A DNA stretch of 64,000 bases. It comes from Pseudeuparius sepicola (taxonomy: Eukaryota; Arthropoda; Insecta; Coleoptera; Anthribidae). Below, piece by piece: positions 11,693-22,722 of the stretch (position 1 is its first letter; the number at the start of each line of letters is the position of its first letter). The notes beneath the pieces are model-generated. The model ran no database searches, was not told the origin of the DNA, and saw only the letters and a program-made list of their open reading frames with translations. The DNA is taken from contig OY987298.1 of the NCBI GenBank assembly GCA_963920635.1, positions 39,091,787 through 39,155,786 on the forward strand, given 5' to 3'. Position numbers and translations under genes: made by a program.

Positions 11693-11860
11693 CTAATTGT
11701 TTCTTCAGCAAATGTCAATTTCAGATGTGAGTGAATACATGATAGCAACTTCAGAAATGGATGTAGCCTAACGGGTAAACAGAAATACAAATTTTATTTT
11801 TTACTATTTCATTTTATCATAGTAAACGATGAAATCTGTATTTTTGTTAATAAAAAAAAA

Positions 11861-11943
11861 GGAAATGCATCGTGTGGGATTTGAACCACGATGAAAATAA
11901 ATGACGCTCTCCTAGGCGCCTTTGTCCGCTAGCCTACATCCAC
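11861..11943 (-). repeat. tRNA-like (SINE-head-like) segment in the foldback
   Basis: On the minus strand the order is an A-box-like TAGGCTAGCGG (near 11935), then a B-box match GGTTCAAATCC (11887-11877) within a stem CATCGTGGTTC...CACACGATG. Both are RNA polymerase III promoter words. The spacing is larger than in a simple tRNA, and the cloverleaf is degenerate. It is most likely a tRNA-derived retroposon remnant or tRNA pseudogene captured by the foldback. Confidence 0.45.
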
Positions 11944-12103
11944 TTCAGAAGTTTGCTATCATGAAGTCACTCATCTGAAATTGACATTTGGTGCACAAAT
12001 AATTAGTAATTTCTGGTAATTTCTGAAAGGGTAACTCTTTAGAATATTGTTTCGGAGATTTTTCCCTTTCGATTGGTCCATAAATCATCGCCAGAGAATT
12101 AAA

Positions 12104-13010
12104 CTAGAGAATAAATTCTAAAATGACTAGGCAAATAACGTATATCTTTAGAAGCACTTACACGGAATGTTTTCAACGTGATGCTTGTAACACAGGAACT
12201 GAACAAGGCTTGAGCAAGGTCGATACAACGCGAAATGTGTTAATAAAATCTTCGCAAGGCTATACGCAGCATATAGGCTAACACGTTTATCCCTGAAACG
12301 CCATCGCCTGTGCTATTTCTGCAATGTTCCCCGTGACGACGTAATTTTCAGCATCAGCTGCGTGTATGTACAGCGGATCATTAAGACAAATTCATTTTAA
12401 ATTCGCGAAAAGCATATTATCTCATTAAAATCGAACTCTCCCAGTTTGACTGAAAGCCGTGTTCGACTTTTGCCTCTTTTCGGTTTTCAGCCCATGAAAC
12501 GGACAAATTTAGTAGCTGGAGTAACCGCCTTTGATGTTAATTTCTCTGAGTCGACCGTGTCTTTTTCCTAAATTAATCTTGTGTTCGAGCACAATACTGT
12601 CTATTTTAGAAATTCAAATTAGCCAGAGTACCTTGCCTATCGCTTAAGAAAATAAATTAACTACGATGATGTATGAATAAATGCATAGAAAAACGTCACG
12701 CATGTTGGATCTCCTGTTAAGCGAAAAACGTGAGGACACGTATTTTAACTTTGGTTTCCGGGCTTGCGCACACGCGGGCTTATCTGTCGTGAAAGGATGT
12801 TATTTAGGAGGTATTGTGTATTTGTCCTTGCTCCACGCGTTGATAAACGTCGCTGCGAGAGATTGTCTATCTGAAATTGTGCTGTCACGACCGCTACTTA
12901 ATTTACTCGCTTTAATTGTCACTTTAATGATCGGTATCTAGCTCACTCAAGATTCCCAATAATGTTATTAATTTACCCAGTTGTACTAACGGCGCTTTCT
13001 TTTGTTGCAG
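12104..13010 (+). other. SoxC intron, 3' part, with a GC-richer block
   Basis: This interval runs into the acceptor CTTTCTTTTGTTGCAG ending at 13010. It is non-repetitive and moderately CpG-rich from about 12180 to 12940. An 86-codon open frame at 12681-12941 ends before the acceptor and has no Sox similarity. I found no upstream coding exon in the window with certainty. Confidence 0.5.
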
Positions 13011-13871
13011 ACGAAAAAGAACAACCCGAACCACATCAAGAGGCCAATGAACGCCTTCATGGTGTGGTCCCAGATTGAGCGCAGGAAGATCTGCGAGGTG
13101 TCACCGGACATGCACAATGCTGAAATTTCCAAGAGCCTAGGCAAGAGATGGAAGCTCCTGAACGACGAACAACGCCAGCCATTCATCGAAGAGGCCGAGA
13201 GGCTTCGCGAGTTACATCAAAAAGAATACCCCGACTACAAGTACCGCCCAAGGAAGAAAACCGCCAAGCCTACGCCGAAATCTACCCAAAAGAAATCCTC
13301 CAAGAAAAGCCCCAAAGTGAAGAAAAACGACAGCAATAATAATCATCACGGATTACTCAAGGAAAGAATATATGCTAGGCGTGCGGCCGTACCAGATACC
13401 GTTGCATCTAAGTTGAAATTCAGATTGACGTCCGAACGCGCCGAATCAAACCTAGAATCGAGAGTGGACAATAGCAGCGTGGAATCAATTAGGCAAACAC
13501 TGGCGTCCACGCAGACGACACAACTGCCGCCGATTTGCTTCATCGCGAAAGTCCCATCCAGCCCCTCCTGCGACACGCCCGACTCCCCCGAAAGCGCCAC
13601 CATCTACGAGGACTCCTGGGTACCACTAACCAGCTTCGTGAAGGAGGAGCCCGACGAAAATCTCACCCACGTCAACGACATTCCCGAGGACCTGGACAGG
13701 ATCGACGATCTACTACCTATAGAGGGTATCGACCTGGAGGAACTCGCGGACATCGACACCAGTTTCGATACGGCGTCCAACAGTTCGGGATCTCACTTGG
13801 ACTTTGCTTGCCCCAGGGACATCCCCATATTTTCAAATATAGGAAGTCAGTACGATGATTACCTTTGTTGA
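13011..13871 (+). CDS. Sox14: SoxC (Sox14-type) HMG-box transcription factor, last coding exon
   Basis: The exon starts in phase 0 right after the acceptor TTTTGTTGCAG, so the real initiator is in an upstream exon. It encodes 286 residues and ends at TGA 13869-13871. Residues about 7-85 are a complete HMG box: [14 protein letters not shown], then the group-typical RRKICE, HNAEISK, LGKRWK and the closing [12 protein letters not shown]. This bends DNA at (A/T)ACAA(A/T)-like sites in the nucleus. A Lys-rich linker ([17 protein letters not shown]) follows as a likely nuclear signal. The rest is low-complexity and acidic, with FVKEEPDE (a VKEE-type possible SUMOylation site) and a C-terminal GSHLDFACP...[10 protein letters not shown]. 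That tail resembles the SoxC transactivation end. SoxC rather than SoxB/E/F is chosen from the box residues and tail. In insects SoxC (Sox14) acts in ecdysone-controlled and neural programmes (family knowledge). Confidence 0.93.
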   Translation, partial: TKKNNPNHIKRPMNAFMVWSQIERRKICEVSPDMHNAEISKSLGKRWKLLNDEQRQPFIEEAERLRELHQKEYPDYKYRPRKKTAKPTPKSTQKKSSKKSPKVKKNDSNNNHHGLLKERIYARRAAVPDTVASKLKFRLTSERAESNLESRVDNSSVESIRQTLASTQTTQLPPICFIAKVPSSPSCDTPDSPESATIYEDSWVPLTSFVKEEPDENLTHVNDIPEDLDRIDDLLPIEGIDLEELADIDTSFDTASNSSGSHLDFACPRDIPIFSNIGSQYDDYLC

Positions 13872-15953
13872 AGCAGAAAGTTATAAGACTGTCAGTTGTT
13901 CTCATAGCACTCGGTGCAGTCCACAAGGTGCGGCCCAGCCAACGTTTGAGTCCAAGCACCGCACCGGCGATATTTTTATGTTATATTGTTTAACCCCAAT
14001 AATGATCTCATTTTGTTTATTTTTATATTTATCGTGTTGTGCGGTCACTATTCAGTTTCATCATACGTGTTTTTCGGAATCAACCAGTTGTTAGTGCCTA
14101 GCTCAGTATATTATTATTATATTACGCCGGTCGAGCGTGGACCGGCACTAGTTTAGACACATTTTAAAATCCGGCCGCCGCGCGATTCTATAGCTCGGCG
14201 GCGGAACACAAAATCAGGCTGTGATTCATCTGTTTGATGACCAATATTTAGTTATCAAAAAGAGTCCGTGTGTAGTCCTAGCAGTCCTTTTGCTGCTGAC
14301 GCCGCCGTCAGCCGACCCGGGTGCATTTAGCCGAGAACGGCTGATTGTTTCGTTGTCGATGCCGCTTCCCCGGAAGTGACGACATCGCTTCTTCCGCGTC
14401 GAAACCCGCCTTAAGTTGCTCTAGCCATGTCATCGAGCGAAATCTCGTCATCGCTTTTGTTGCTGGTTTGGTTCTCGTCATTAGTATCTCGCCAAGTGGC
14501 GTCCTGTACCTTCAAGGCTAATTCCGCGCACTCGCGATATACAACGAATGTCCGAAACCATTCAGATAAACGTGAAAATGCCAACGACTCGGAAGCCGCG
14601 GAGAATGGTATTGAAGGCAGGCGACGCCGCATGTTTGTTCGGCCAAAATCGTACTTAAAAAGTAACTCGACTGTACAGTGCTGTAAGGGTTAAGAGAAGC
14701 ACAATGGATAGAGGTTAGCAATCTGTGTTAACGCGTAAGGTACTATCCAGTAGACTAGGATCGTTCTTGCCGCTGCTGCTGCGCTGCCGAGGAATGTCGT
14801 CCATTTGACATAATGCTGCCGGCTCGAGACAGGCCTGCCCGGCGGTTCACGCATGAGCGGGGCGCCCAAGGGCAGGACATGTACGAGTACCGCGCGTCGA
14901 ATTGGAGGCAGGAGGCAGGTAATGAGGTTCGGTTGACTAGTTCGTTATGCACACATGCCTGTTGTAAATAGTGATATAATTCATCTTCGTCTCAAACTCC
15001 TCTAAGTTCTTTCCTGGAATGACATTGCGGGCGACGGCCGTCCGCACTTTTTATATACGCTTCAATTTCCTTCAGTTCGGTGTTTTCGAGAAATCAATGC
15101 ACAAATATTTAATAAGTGGAAAAACAAAAGTAGTGTATAACGTTTTCAAATTTATAACTAGAGTAGCGAGCGACATCGATATATTCGTACTGGGTATTTA
15201 CAGTCACTCGAGTTCCCATTTGACTTTGAATTTGTCGGGCACGGAGAACTTTTAAAGCAAAGTTGGCGATAATAGAACAACTTCCCATTTGAAAAATTGA
15301 ACGTTCCCAGCTCGTGAATAAATCACAGTCCAAGCCTTCATTTTAAAATTGCATTATAGATACAGTTTTTCTCTTTGTATATTGTATTGGATATTAGTAT
15401 GGGTTACTTGCAGATTCTAATGGAAAAATCGAATGCTCGGTCTGGCCCCTTAAAATATAAAAACTGCTTATAAATCGTTGCTTTAAAATTTTGTGCCTGA
15501 CAGAAAAACTTGTCCATTTGTAACCGGGGAACTTCTGAGGACGGTAAAAATGAATCATCCAGTACCATATGATATTAAAAGGCGCTATCGTGACGCCGTA
15601 TGTGTGCTTTCAATGTACTAGAATAATTTTACGATAATATTAAAGTTAGATCGGACTGTCCGTACATTATAAGAGTTTACGAATTTTAAAAATTTTATGA
15701 GGCCTGGTACAGTATGAAACAAGAGTAGAGTAACATATTCGGTGTATTTTTGTACCCAAAAAAAGTGGATAGTTGTTTTGCGGTGCGGATCCAGGGCCGG
15801 AGCCGGGACGTGCCGCTGACTGATCTAGTTGTAGGGTGTTTCGTTGAGCCGAATTGCGCTTATCAGTCGATAATAAAGTTCTCTATAGTTTGCAACAGTT
15901 CTTAGTTCGACTGTCGTTTCAGGCGCTGGCCCCGCGACCGTACTTCGCATTTT

Positions 15954-15961
15954 TGTACATA
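15954..15961 (+). promoter_or_regulatory. Pumilio response element in SoxC 3' UTR
   Basis: TGTACATA matches the PUF consensus TGTANATA exactly, on the transcript strand. Confidence 0.45.
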
Positions 15962-16318
15962 CTTTGTAAAAATTGCTCATTTCATAAGGATATTTTTGTT
16001 ATTTGGCCGTCCGAGCGGTCCACGCATTGCAAAATTCATCGTGTATCGTGCAAGAATTGTTTTTTTTTTTGTTGAAAACGTGCCGTTTATGCAATCACAG
16101 CGGAAAAATCACAACACATTCTAAGCAAATTTGCGATGCAACACCGTCGCCGCCGCCGTCGCAAAGCTTCCGACGATTTTTTCGGCATATATTTTGATTT
16201 CCACTATCCAAGTCACAGCCTCGTCTCATCGAACATAGGTTCAAATTTGGTTAAGGTGTGTCTAGTTATTTTTCCGTAGAATGCCGCATGAGTACCTACT
16301 TCATGTAAAAATTGTTTT

Positions 16319-16326
16319 TGTAAATA
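16319..16326 (+). promoter_or_regulatory. Second Pumilio response element in SoxC 3' UTR
   Basis: TGTAAATA matches the PUF consensus TGTANATA exactly. Together with the site at 15954 it suggests post-transcriptional control of the SoxC mRNA. In AT-rich DNA such octamers also arise by chance. Confidence 0.4.
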
Positions 16327-16653
16327 TACTGTTTATGCAATCAAAATATTGCAATAATTATCCTAAAAGCCGAAGCGAATTTTGCGTTTGAGATTCAACA
16401 CTTTGGATAATTTGGAATCTTTTATTCAAAATTCGAATCGTCTAAACATTTACGTTATTTGGTCGCAACGTTGACTTATTCTGGCGGACGATTTTAAGAG
16501 ATTACAATATTAAAAAGTTTAGCAATATTTTTGCATATTTACTACCTTTGATGTATCATAATGTCATGTATTATATTCATATACTATATATTAAAGTTAT
16601 TATATAGTGTGTAAATTTTGTATTGTAGTTGCTGTTAAATATATTATATAGCC

Positions 16654-16659
16654 AATAAA
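16654..16659 (+). terminator. Polyadenylation signal of SoxC
   Basis: AATAAA in GCCAATAAACTGAG, with a T-rich downstream element within about 30 bases. It is the most distal good signal before repeat-like DNA starts. Confidence 0.6.
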
Positions 16660-16751
16660 CTGAGTTTTTCCATTTAATTTTGTTTTCGTTTTATTTCAAA
16701 TTCATTCATTATTATTATTAAACACTCTTTCTACCATTAATAAAGACAAAC

Positions 16752-16880
16752 AAGTACAGTCCGTGCACTGTAAGTTGACACGCGAGAACCTCAGCCTAAG
16801 CGTCGCACAATAAGCTGCTTATGGATCGCTGGCGCTTAGACTGAGGTTTTCGCGTGTCATATTAGAGTGTACGAACTATA
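16752..16880. ncRNA. Strong hairpin just 3' of SoxC (pre-miRNA-like or MITE)
   Basis: Arms 16776-16802 and 16833-16859 are complementary at 25 of 27 positions. The outer stem continues weakly to about 16752 and 16880. The 30-nt loop contains its own small stem (ATAAG/CTTAT). One long, slightly bulged stem with about 22-nt arms is the shape of a microRNA precursor, but a small MITE is an equal alternative. No sequence match to a known microRNA is claimed. Confidence 0.4.
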
Positions 16881-17989
16881 TAAAGTGAAATTATGTATGT
16901 TGTGTTAATTATAAAAATTACCTATATCTTCACTTTGCTCCCAGTGTTGACTCGAGTGCCCCTATAAAACCTAAATGAATAACGCGAGTTAAGATTTTAA
17001 GACTACACAAGGTAAGTACGCATTTTTTTCTCTTCTGTTGTCTTAAAAGAGGCCAAGTTTCTTCGTATAGTTTATTTCATAGTTCATTCTCGTTCCAAAT
17101 TGTCATTTCCCTCAAGAAGTACCTATTCCCCCGTAATAACAATTACCTACCTTCTTTGGAAGTAAATAAATAAATAGGTACCTAATCAACATCCTGCAAA
17201 TTGACCAGTTACAGCTGCCAATATGCCAATATACCTATCGAGTGTACGTCCTACTCGAGTATATCTACCCTCCTATTTTTAGAATAAGTTGAGGAAGCAA
17301 CTTTTATGAAAGTTTAACAGACGTATTTGCAATTTAACATGTGTCAAATTGTGCCATAAAATTATCATATTATATGCAAAATAACGCCCTGAATCAGAAG
17401 ATGTAAAAATATCGAGAAAAATATATGACAAAAGAATGGGCTATATTTTATGTTGCCACAATATATAGCCGCTGCAAACCTGGGGATAGTACTTAGGTAC
17501 TGGCTATGAAGCGTCTCTTTGACGGCAGTAACGTGCACTCGCCCTAGTTTTATAGTCGCGCCGTGCCAAATTCGCTGTTCCTATTTTGCATTTATTTCGG
17601 TGAGACTTTTATTTAAAGTGGTTTTATGATAATACATTATGTTTCTATAGGCTTAGATCCATCGATTTTAGTTAGAATTGGAAATTCGCAGTCTACTCGA
17701 GGCGTGTTCGCCTCTCCCAACGAATCGTTCTATGCTCGCGGTAGGCTCGTCATTCTCAATGGACGAGGCAAATAATGACGAACAGACTCGGCTCGTGCTC
17801 GCGGTAGGCTCGGCTCGCGCTCTACTCGCCAGGTAACTACTCCAGGAAAATAGGGAAGAAATGAGCGAACTTTTTCGCTCTCCGATTTTTTTATTGAAAT
17901 GTGTAGGTTTTGAAGTCAGAAAACATATGTCACACACGCTACCACCAGCAACATACTTACAGCGTTTTGAGATATAGATATTATATATA

Positions 17990-20107
17990 CAGTGTGTCCC
18001 ACTTAAGGACTGACCACCCGTGTAAAATTTTTATTTATAGCTCGATTTTCAGAAACTTTTTTTTGTTGGATAGAGCTTCAAAAATAGCATTAAATGCATA
18101 TTTCATGTGACTCGTGCGTTAAGTTCATGGCTCACTGAGACGGTGTTTTAGTGCTGAAATTTCGAGAAGTACTATTAGGGATTTTTTTAGAGGAAAATTA
18201 ATACCGGATTCTTATTCAGCGTTGTTCGAAACCCAAACGTACCAATTTACATTACCTTCGCTCTACAGGGTGCTTCAAAAATTTTAATGCCCCACTTAAG
18301 GACTGACCAACCCTGTAAATTTTTATTTATAGTTCGATTTTCATAAACTTTTTTTTGTTGGATAGAGCTTCAAAAATGGCATTAACTGCATAATTCGGGT
18401 GCCTCGTGCGTTAAATTCATGGCCCACCGAGACGGTGTTTTAGTGCTGAAATTTCGAGAAGTATTATTAGGGATTTTCTTAGAGGAAATTTGATGCCGGA
18501 TTCTTATTTAGCGTTGTTCGAAACCCATACTTACCAATTTGCATTACCATATCTTTACAGGGTGTTTCAAAATTTTTAGTGCCCCACTTAAGGACTGACC
18601 ACCGATGAGCTGACCACCCCTGTACAATTTTTATTTAAAGCTCGATTTTCATAAACTTTTTTTGTTGGATAGAGCTTTAATAATGGCATTAAATGCATAA
18701 CTCAGGTGCCTCGTGCAATAAATTTATGGCCCACTGAGACTGTGTTTTAGTGCTGAAATTTCGAGAAGTACTATTAGGGATTTTTTACAGGAAAATTAAT
18801 GCCGGATTCTTATTAAACGTTGTTGGAAACCCAAACATACCAATTTGTATTACAAAATGGAGGACTAATTGAAATGACTGAAATTTGAGTTTATGTTATG
18901 TTGTGTTGTTTGTTCATATAAATGGCAACGAAGACAAAATAATAGTAATTGCCCCCCTCCCCCGCACAAGCATGTGGTTGCTTCTGGGGTACTCCTAGTT
19001 TGGAGTATTGTGAGCATGAGAATTATTATTATTATTATATTTGTCGATGTTAATAATTGAAAAATAATAATTTTGTTTTCTAATAAATTTTTAAAAGAAT
19101 ATGAGTTCCTCATGAATATTTTAGTGTAAAACATTACCAGAAATTAAGAAAATTAATTACAAATTGTTACGTTTTTGTTTCGAACATCTCACTGCGTATA
19201 AGAATCAGGCTTTACTTTTCCTTTTAATTTTTTTGGAACACCCTGTAGAGCTACGGTAATGCAAATTGGTACGTTTCGGTTTCCAACAACGCCAAATAAT
19301 TATCCAGCATTAATTTTCCTGTAAAAGATCCCTAATAGTACTTCTCGAAATTTCAGCATTAAAACACCGTCTCACAATGGGCCACGAATTTAACGCACGA
19401 GGCACCTGACTTATGCATTTAATGCCATTTTTGAAGCTCTATCCAACAAAAAAAGAAGTTTATGAAAATCGAGCTAAAATAAAAATTTTACAGGGGTGAT
19501 CAGTCCTTAAGTGGAGCACTAAAAATTTTGAAACGCCCTGTAGAGCTACGGTAATGTAAATTGGTACGTTTGGGTTTCGAAAAACGCTGAATAAGACTCC
19601 GGTATTAATTTTCCTTTAAAAAATCCCTAATAGTACTTCTCGAAATTTCAGCATTAAAACACCGTCTCAGTGGGCCATGAACTTAACGCACGAGGCACCT
19701 GAATTATGTATTTAATGCCATTTGTTAAGCTCTATCCAACAAAAAAAAGTTTATGAAAATCGAACTATAAATAAAAATTTACAGGGTTGGTCAGTCCTTA
19801 AGTGGGGCATTAAAATTTTTGAAGCACCCTGTAGAGCGAAGGTAATGTAAATTGGTACGTTTGGGTTTTGAACAACGCTGAATAAGAATCCGGTATTAAT
19901 TTTCCTCTAAAAAAATCCCTAATAGTACTTCTCGAAATTTCAGCACTAAAACACCGTCTCAGTGAGCCATGAACTTAACGCACGAGTCACATGAAATATG
20001 CATTTAATGCTATTTTTGAAGCTCTATCCAACAAAAAAAAGTTTATGAAAATCGAGCTATAAATTGAAATTTTACAGGGGTGGTCAGTCCTTAAGTGGGA
20101 CACACTG
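17990..20107. mobile_element. Foldback element B with tandem-repeat arms
   Basis: The ends are CAGTGTGTCCCACTTAAGG and its inverse, between TA dinucleotides (17988-17989; 20108-20109). The uninterrupted site survives in the opposite arm of foldback A near 21840. Each arm is a head-to-tail array of three units of about 290-300 bp: starts near 17996, 18290 and 18583 on the left, inverted on the right between 19200 and 20107. Units share ACTTAAGGACTGACCA and TTTCGAGAAGTACTATTAGG. The centre (about 18855-19190) holds a 5'-truncated SINE. Confidence 0.85.
18920..19045 (+). mobile_element. 5'-truncated tRNA-SINE copy with (ATT)n tail
   Basis: AAATGGCAACGAAGACAAAA through CTCCTAGTTTGGAGTATTGTGAG and an ATT-repeat tail match the 3' part of the full copy at 43895-44260. 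Only the last 125 bp or so are present, as after incomplete reverse transcription. Confidence 0.7.
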
Positions 20108-20570
20108 TATATATACAATTTTTCGCGTTTTTTCGACTAAAAACTGCCAATATCTTAAAGAAGATGCATTTTTCAAAAAAAAAGTTTGAAATAAGAGTAG
20201 TTCAAAATTAAATTTCCTATAAAATTGCATCTATGAAAAATTTCGATTTTCCCAATCGTTTTCCCGTAAAAGCGGAAAAACCGCATGTATGTATTTTAAA
20301 TGAACTACAGATTATGTGAAAATGTATGTTTTGGAGCCAAAATAATGGTCAATCCATTTATAAATAACAAAGTTAATAAATGAAAAGAAAATTGCGGAAA
20401 ATTCTTGTATAGTTTTCAGAGGTTTGAATATTTTTATGAGCATAAAACATATCATTTTATAGGTTTTCGAGGATATACGTTAGGAATTAATTATTGCGCG
20501 CTTTTTAATATTTTCTACAAAAATCTCTTTTTGTTTTTTTTACTTACCTATATAATATATATTATATATA

Positions 20571-21381
20571 CGGTGTGTCCCAGGATACCTAAGTGAAACG
20601 AGAGGTGTAAAAGACCAAAAATTTTCGAGTTCGAATTTGGCCATTTAGGGTCCAGGCGTGCTTACCTAGAAAATAATTTTCACGATATTTTTAATTTTGA
20701 AAAATAAAGTAGGCCCTGACAGGAACGATTTATTTATTTTCTGTGTAGGTTAAGTGCCTTTTCTCGACAAGATATGGAAAAATTTCATTGGAAAAAGTTA
20801 CTTAGAATTGAAAACTATGATCTTGTGTCAATTTTCAAAATAATTGGCCTACTTCGATTTTTGTCCACTTTATTTACCTACTATAAGTATGTGAACTATC
20901 CTTGTCGTTTAAAATATCGAAAAATTTCATTAGAAAAAGTTATTGAGAATAAAAAGTATGCAAGACTGCGAAATTTGGACTCAATAGGCCTACTATGATT
21001 CGTTTGAAATAATGTCTTTATGAAAATGAAAAGCAAAGTAGGCCAATTATTTTGAAAATTGACACAGGGTCACAGTTTTCAATTCTAAGCAACTTTTTCT
21101 AATGAAATTTTTTTGATATTTTAAACGACAAGAATAGTTCACCTACCTATAGGAAATAAAATGGACGATAATCAAAGTAGGCCAATTATTTTGAAAATTA
21201 GCATTACACAGAAAATAAATAAATCGTTCCTGTCAGGGCCTACTTAATTTTTTAAAATTAAAATTATGGCGAAAATTATTTTTTAGGCAAGCAGGCCTGG
21301 ACTCCAAATGCCCAAATTCGAACTCGAAAATTTTTGGTCTTTTACACCTCTCGTTTCACTTAGGTATCCCGGGACACACTG
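20571..21381. mobile_element. Foldback element C at the centre of foldback A
   Basis: The ends are CGGTGTGTCCCAGGATACC and the inverse of CAGTGTGTCCCGGGATACC, with TA on both sides (20569-20570; 21382-21383). The 811-bp body is palindromic for most of its length, with a centre near 20980. Words such as AAAGTAGGCCCTGACAGGAA and TTTGAAAATTGACAC appear on both arms. The termini are almost the same as in foldback B, so both belong to one TA-targeting group. Confidence 0.85.
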
Positions 21382-22722
21382 TATACCTATAAATATATAT
21401 TATTTATATTATATAAGTAAAAAAATCAAAAGAGATTTTTCTAGAAAATATTAGAAAGCGCGTAATTAATTCCTAACGAACACCCTCGAAAACCTAAAAA
21501 TGATACGTTTTATGCTCATAAATATTCAAACCTCGAAAAACTATATAAGATTTTCCAAGAATTTTCCGCAATTTTCTTTTCTCTAATTCACTTTTGTTAT
21601 TTATAAATGGATTGACCATTATTTTGGCTCCAAAACATACATTTCCACATAATCTGTAGTTCATTTAAAATATATACGCTTTTACGGGAAAACGATTGGG
21701 AAAATCGAAATTTTTCATAGATGCAATTTTATAGGAAATTTAATTTTGAACTACTTTTATTTGAAACTTTTTTTCAAAAAAATGCATCTTCTTTAGGATA
21801 TTAGCAGTTTTTAGTCGAAAAACGCGAAAAATTGTATATATACATATATCTATATCTCAAAACGCTGTATGTTGCTGGTGGTAGCGTGTGTGACATATGT
21901 TTTCTTACCTTGAAACCTACACTTTTCTATAAAAAAAATCTGAGAGCGAAAAAGTTCGCTTATTACATCTTTTTATGTCTATCTTTCCCGGACTACTATG
22001 GCCAATTCGATGGCACCACTATCCACTTGTAATTTTTGGAGTCTCAAAATGTAAGCAGAGTGTTTTAATGTGAAGTTAAAAAAATTCTTTCGCAAATGAT
22101 CCACCCATCCCCTTATCCACATCCTTCGCGGAAGATGAGGAAACAATAAATAATTTGATGAGTATTTTCATTGCACGAATTAAAAAAAATATATTTTAGT
22201 AATATAGACTTTTCCTGATTGCACAACTTTACTTCATCGCAGATAATAAATATTTGGGGCATCCTATCCCTATACGAAAATATATCGATGATCTCAAAAG
22301 TTGTTAATCATTGCTTTAAAAAAAGCGGATAATTGTAATACATTGCATAGATATAGGTATAAATAAGTATACTTTCATTTGTTGACTTGCAAAAAGATAA
22401 GAAATCCTTCATTTTTAGTATACGTGTTTAAATGAAATCAGGCTCAACACCTACAACTTTTAATTTTTAAGGTGCCAATCGACTTGTAATTAGTGATGAT
22501 ACCTAATCTGCATAGCACTTACCTACATTTCTATTGATTGGCGTAAATTTCCGTAGCACTTTCAGTTTCATCGGAATCGGAATTGGAGTCACCTTTGTTA
22601 TTCTTTTATATCATATATTTTTACATCTTCTGATTCGGGGAGTTATTTTGCATATAAGATAATTTTTATTTTTTAAATTGCAAATACGTCTGTTAAAAGT
22701 TGCTTCCTCACCTTATTCTAAG

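Larger units (their letters stand above)
11196..12103. mobile_element. Foldback element with tRNA-like block, host of nested MITEs
   Basis: The outer arms begin TTTAATTCTCTGGNGATGA and remain complementary over a long stretch: left 11196-11316 matches the inverse of about 11985-12103, and left 11700-11780 matches the inverse of 11925-11990 (for example AAATGTCAATTTCAGATG). The arms are imperfect, so the element is old. The left arm is split by the MITE at 11317-11692. A tRNA-like segment sits on the minus strand of the right arm. No direct repeat could be fixed at the ends because TTTAATT/AATTAAA reads as part of the inverted repeat. Confidence 0.75.
13872..16680 (+). other. Sox14: SoxC 3' untranslated region
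   Basis: From the stop codon to a canonical AATAAA at 16654-16659, followed by a T/GT-rich stretch (TTTTGTTTTCGTTTTATTT), no repeat or gene intervenes and composition is smoother than in flanking transposons. An internal AATAAA at 15872-15877 could give a shorter transcript. The first 1.1 kb is GC-richer. Open frames inside (for example 14427-14693) look like by-products. The extent is inferred from signals, without transcript evidence. Confidence 0.65.
17281..22722. mobile_element. Giant foldback element A (5.4 kb), host of foldbacks B and C
   Basis: The outer ends are inverse: AGAATAAGTTGAGGAAGCAA at 17281 against the complement of about 22695-22722. Further blocks match arm to arm: AATCAGAAGATGTAAAAATAT (17392 vs about 22630), the GAGCGAACTTTTTCGCTC and ACATATGTCACACACGCTACC stretches (17870-17950 vs 21880-21960), and 20110-20560 vs 21390-21840. 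Two other foldbacks are inserted at TA sites, one in the left arm and one at the centre. The left arm has extra sequence at about 17430-17860, including repeats of GCTCGCGGTAGGCTCG. No transposase is seen. Confidence 0.75.

Noticed and set aside
12681..12941. 86-codon frame upstream of the SoxC acceptor, considered as the missing Sox exon
   Set aside because: It ends before the acceptor, has no donor in a suitable position, and does not resemble Sox N-termini.
13346..13603. Frames overlapping the SoxC exon on both strands
   Set aside because: Shadows of the Sox coding sequence.
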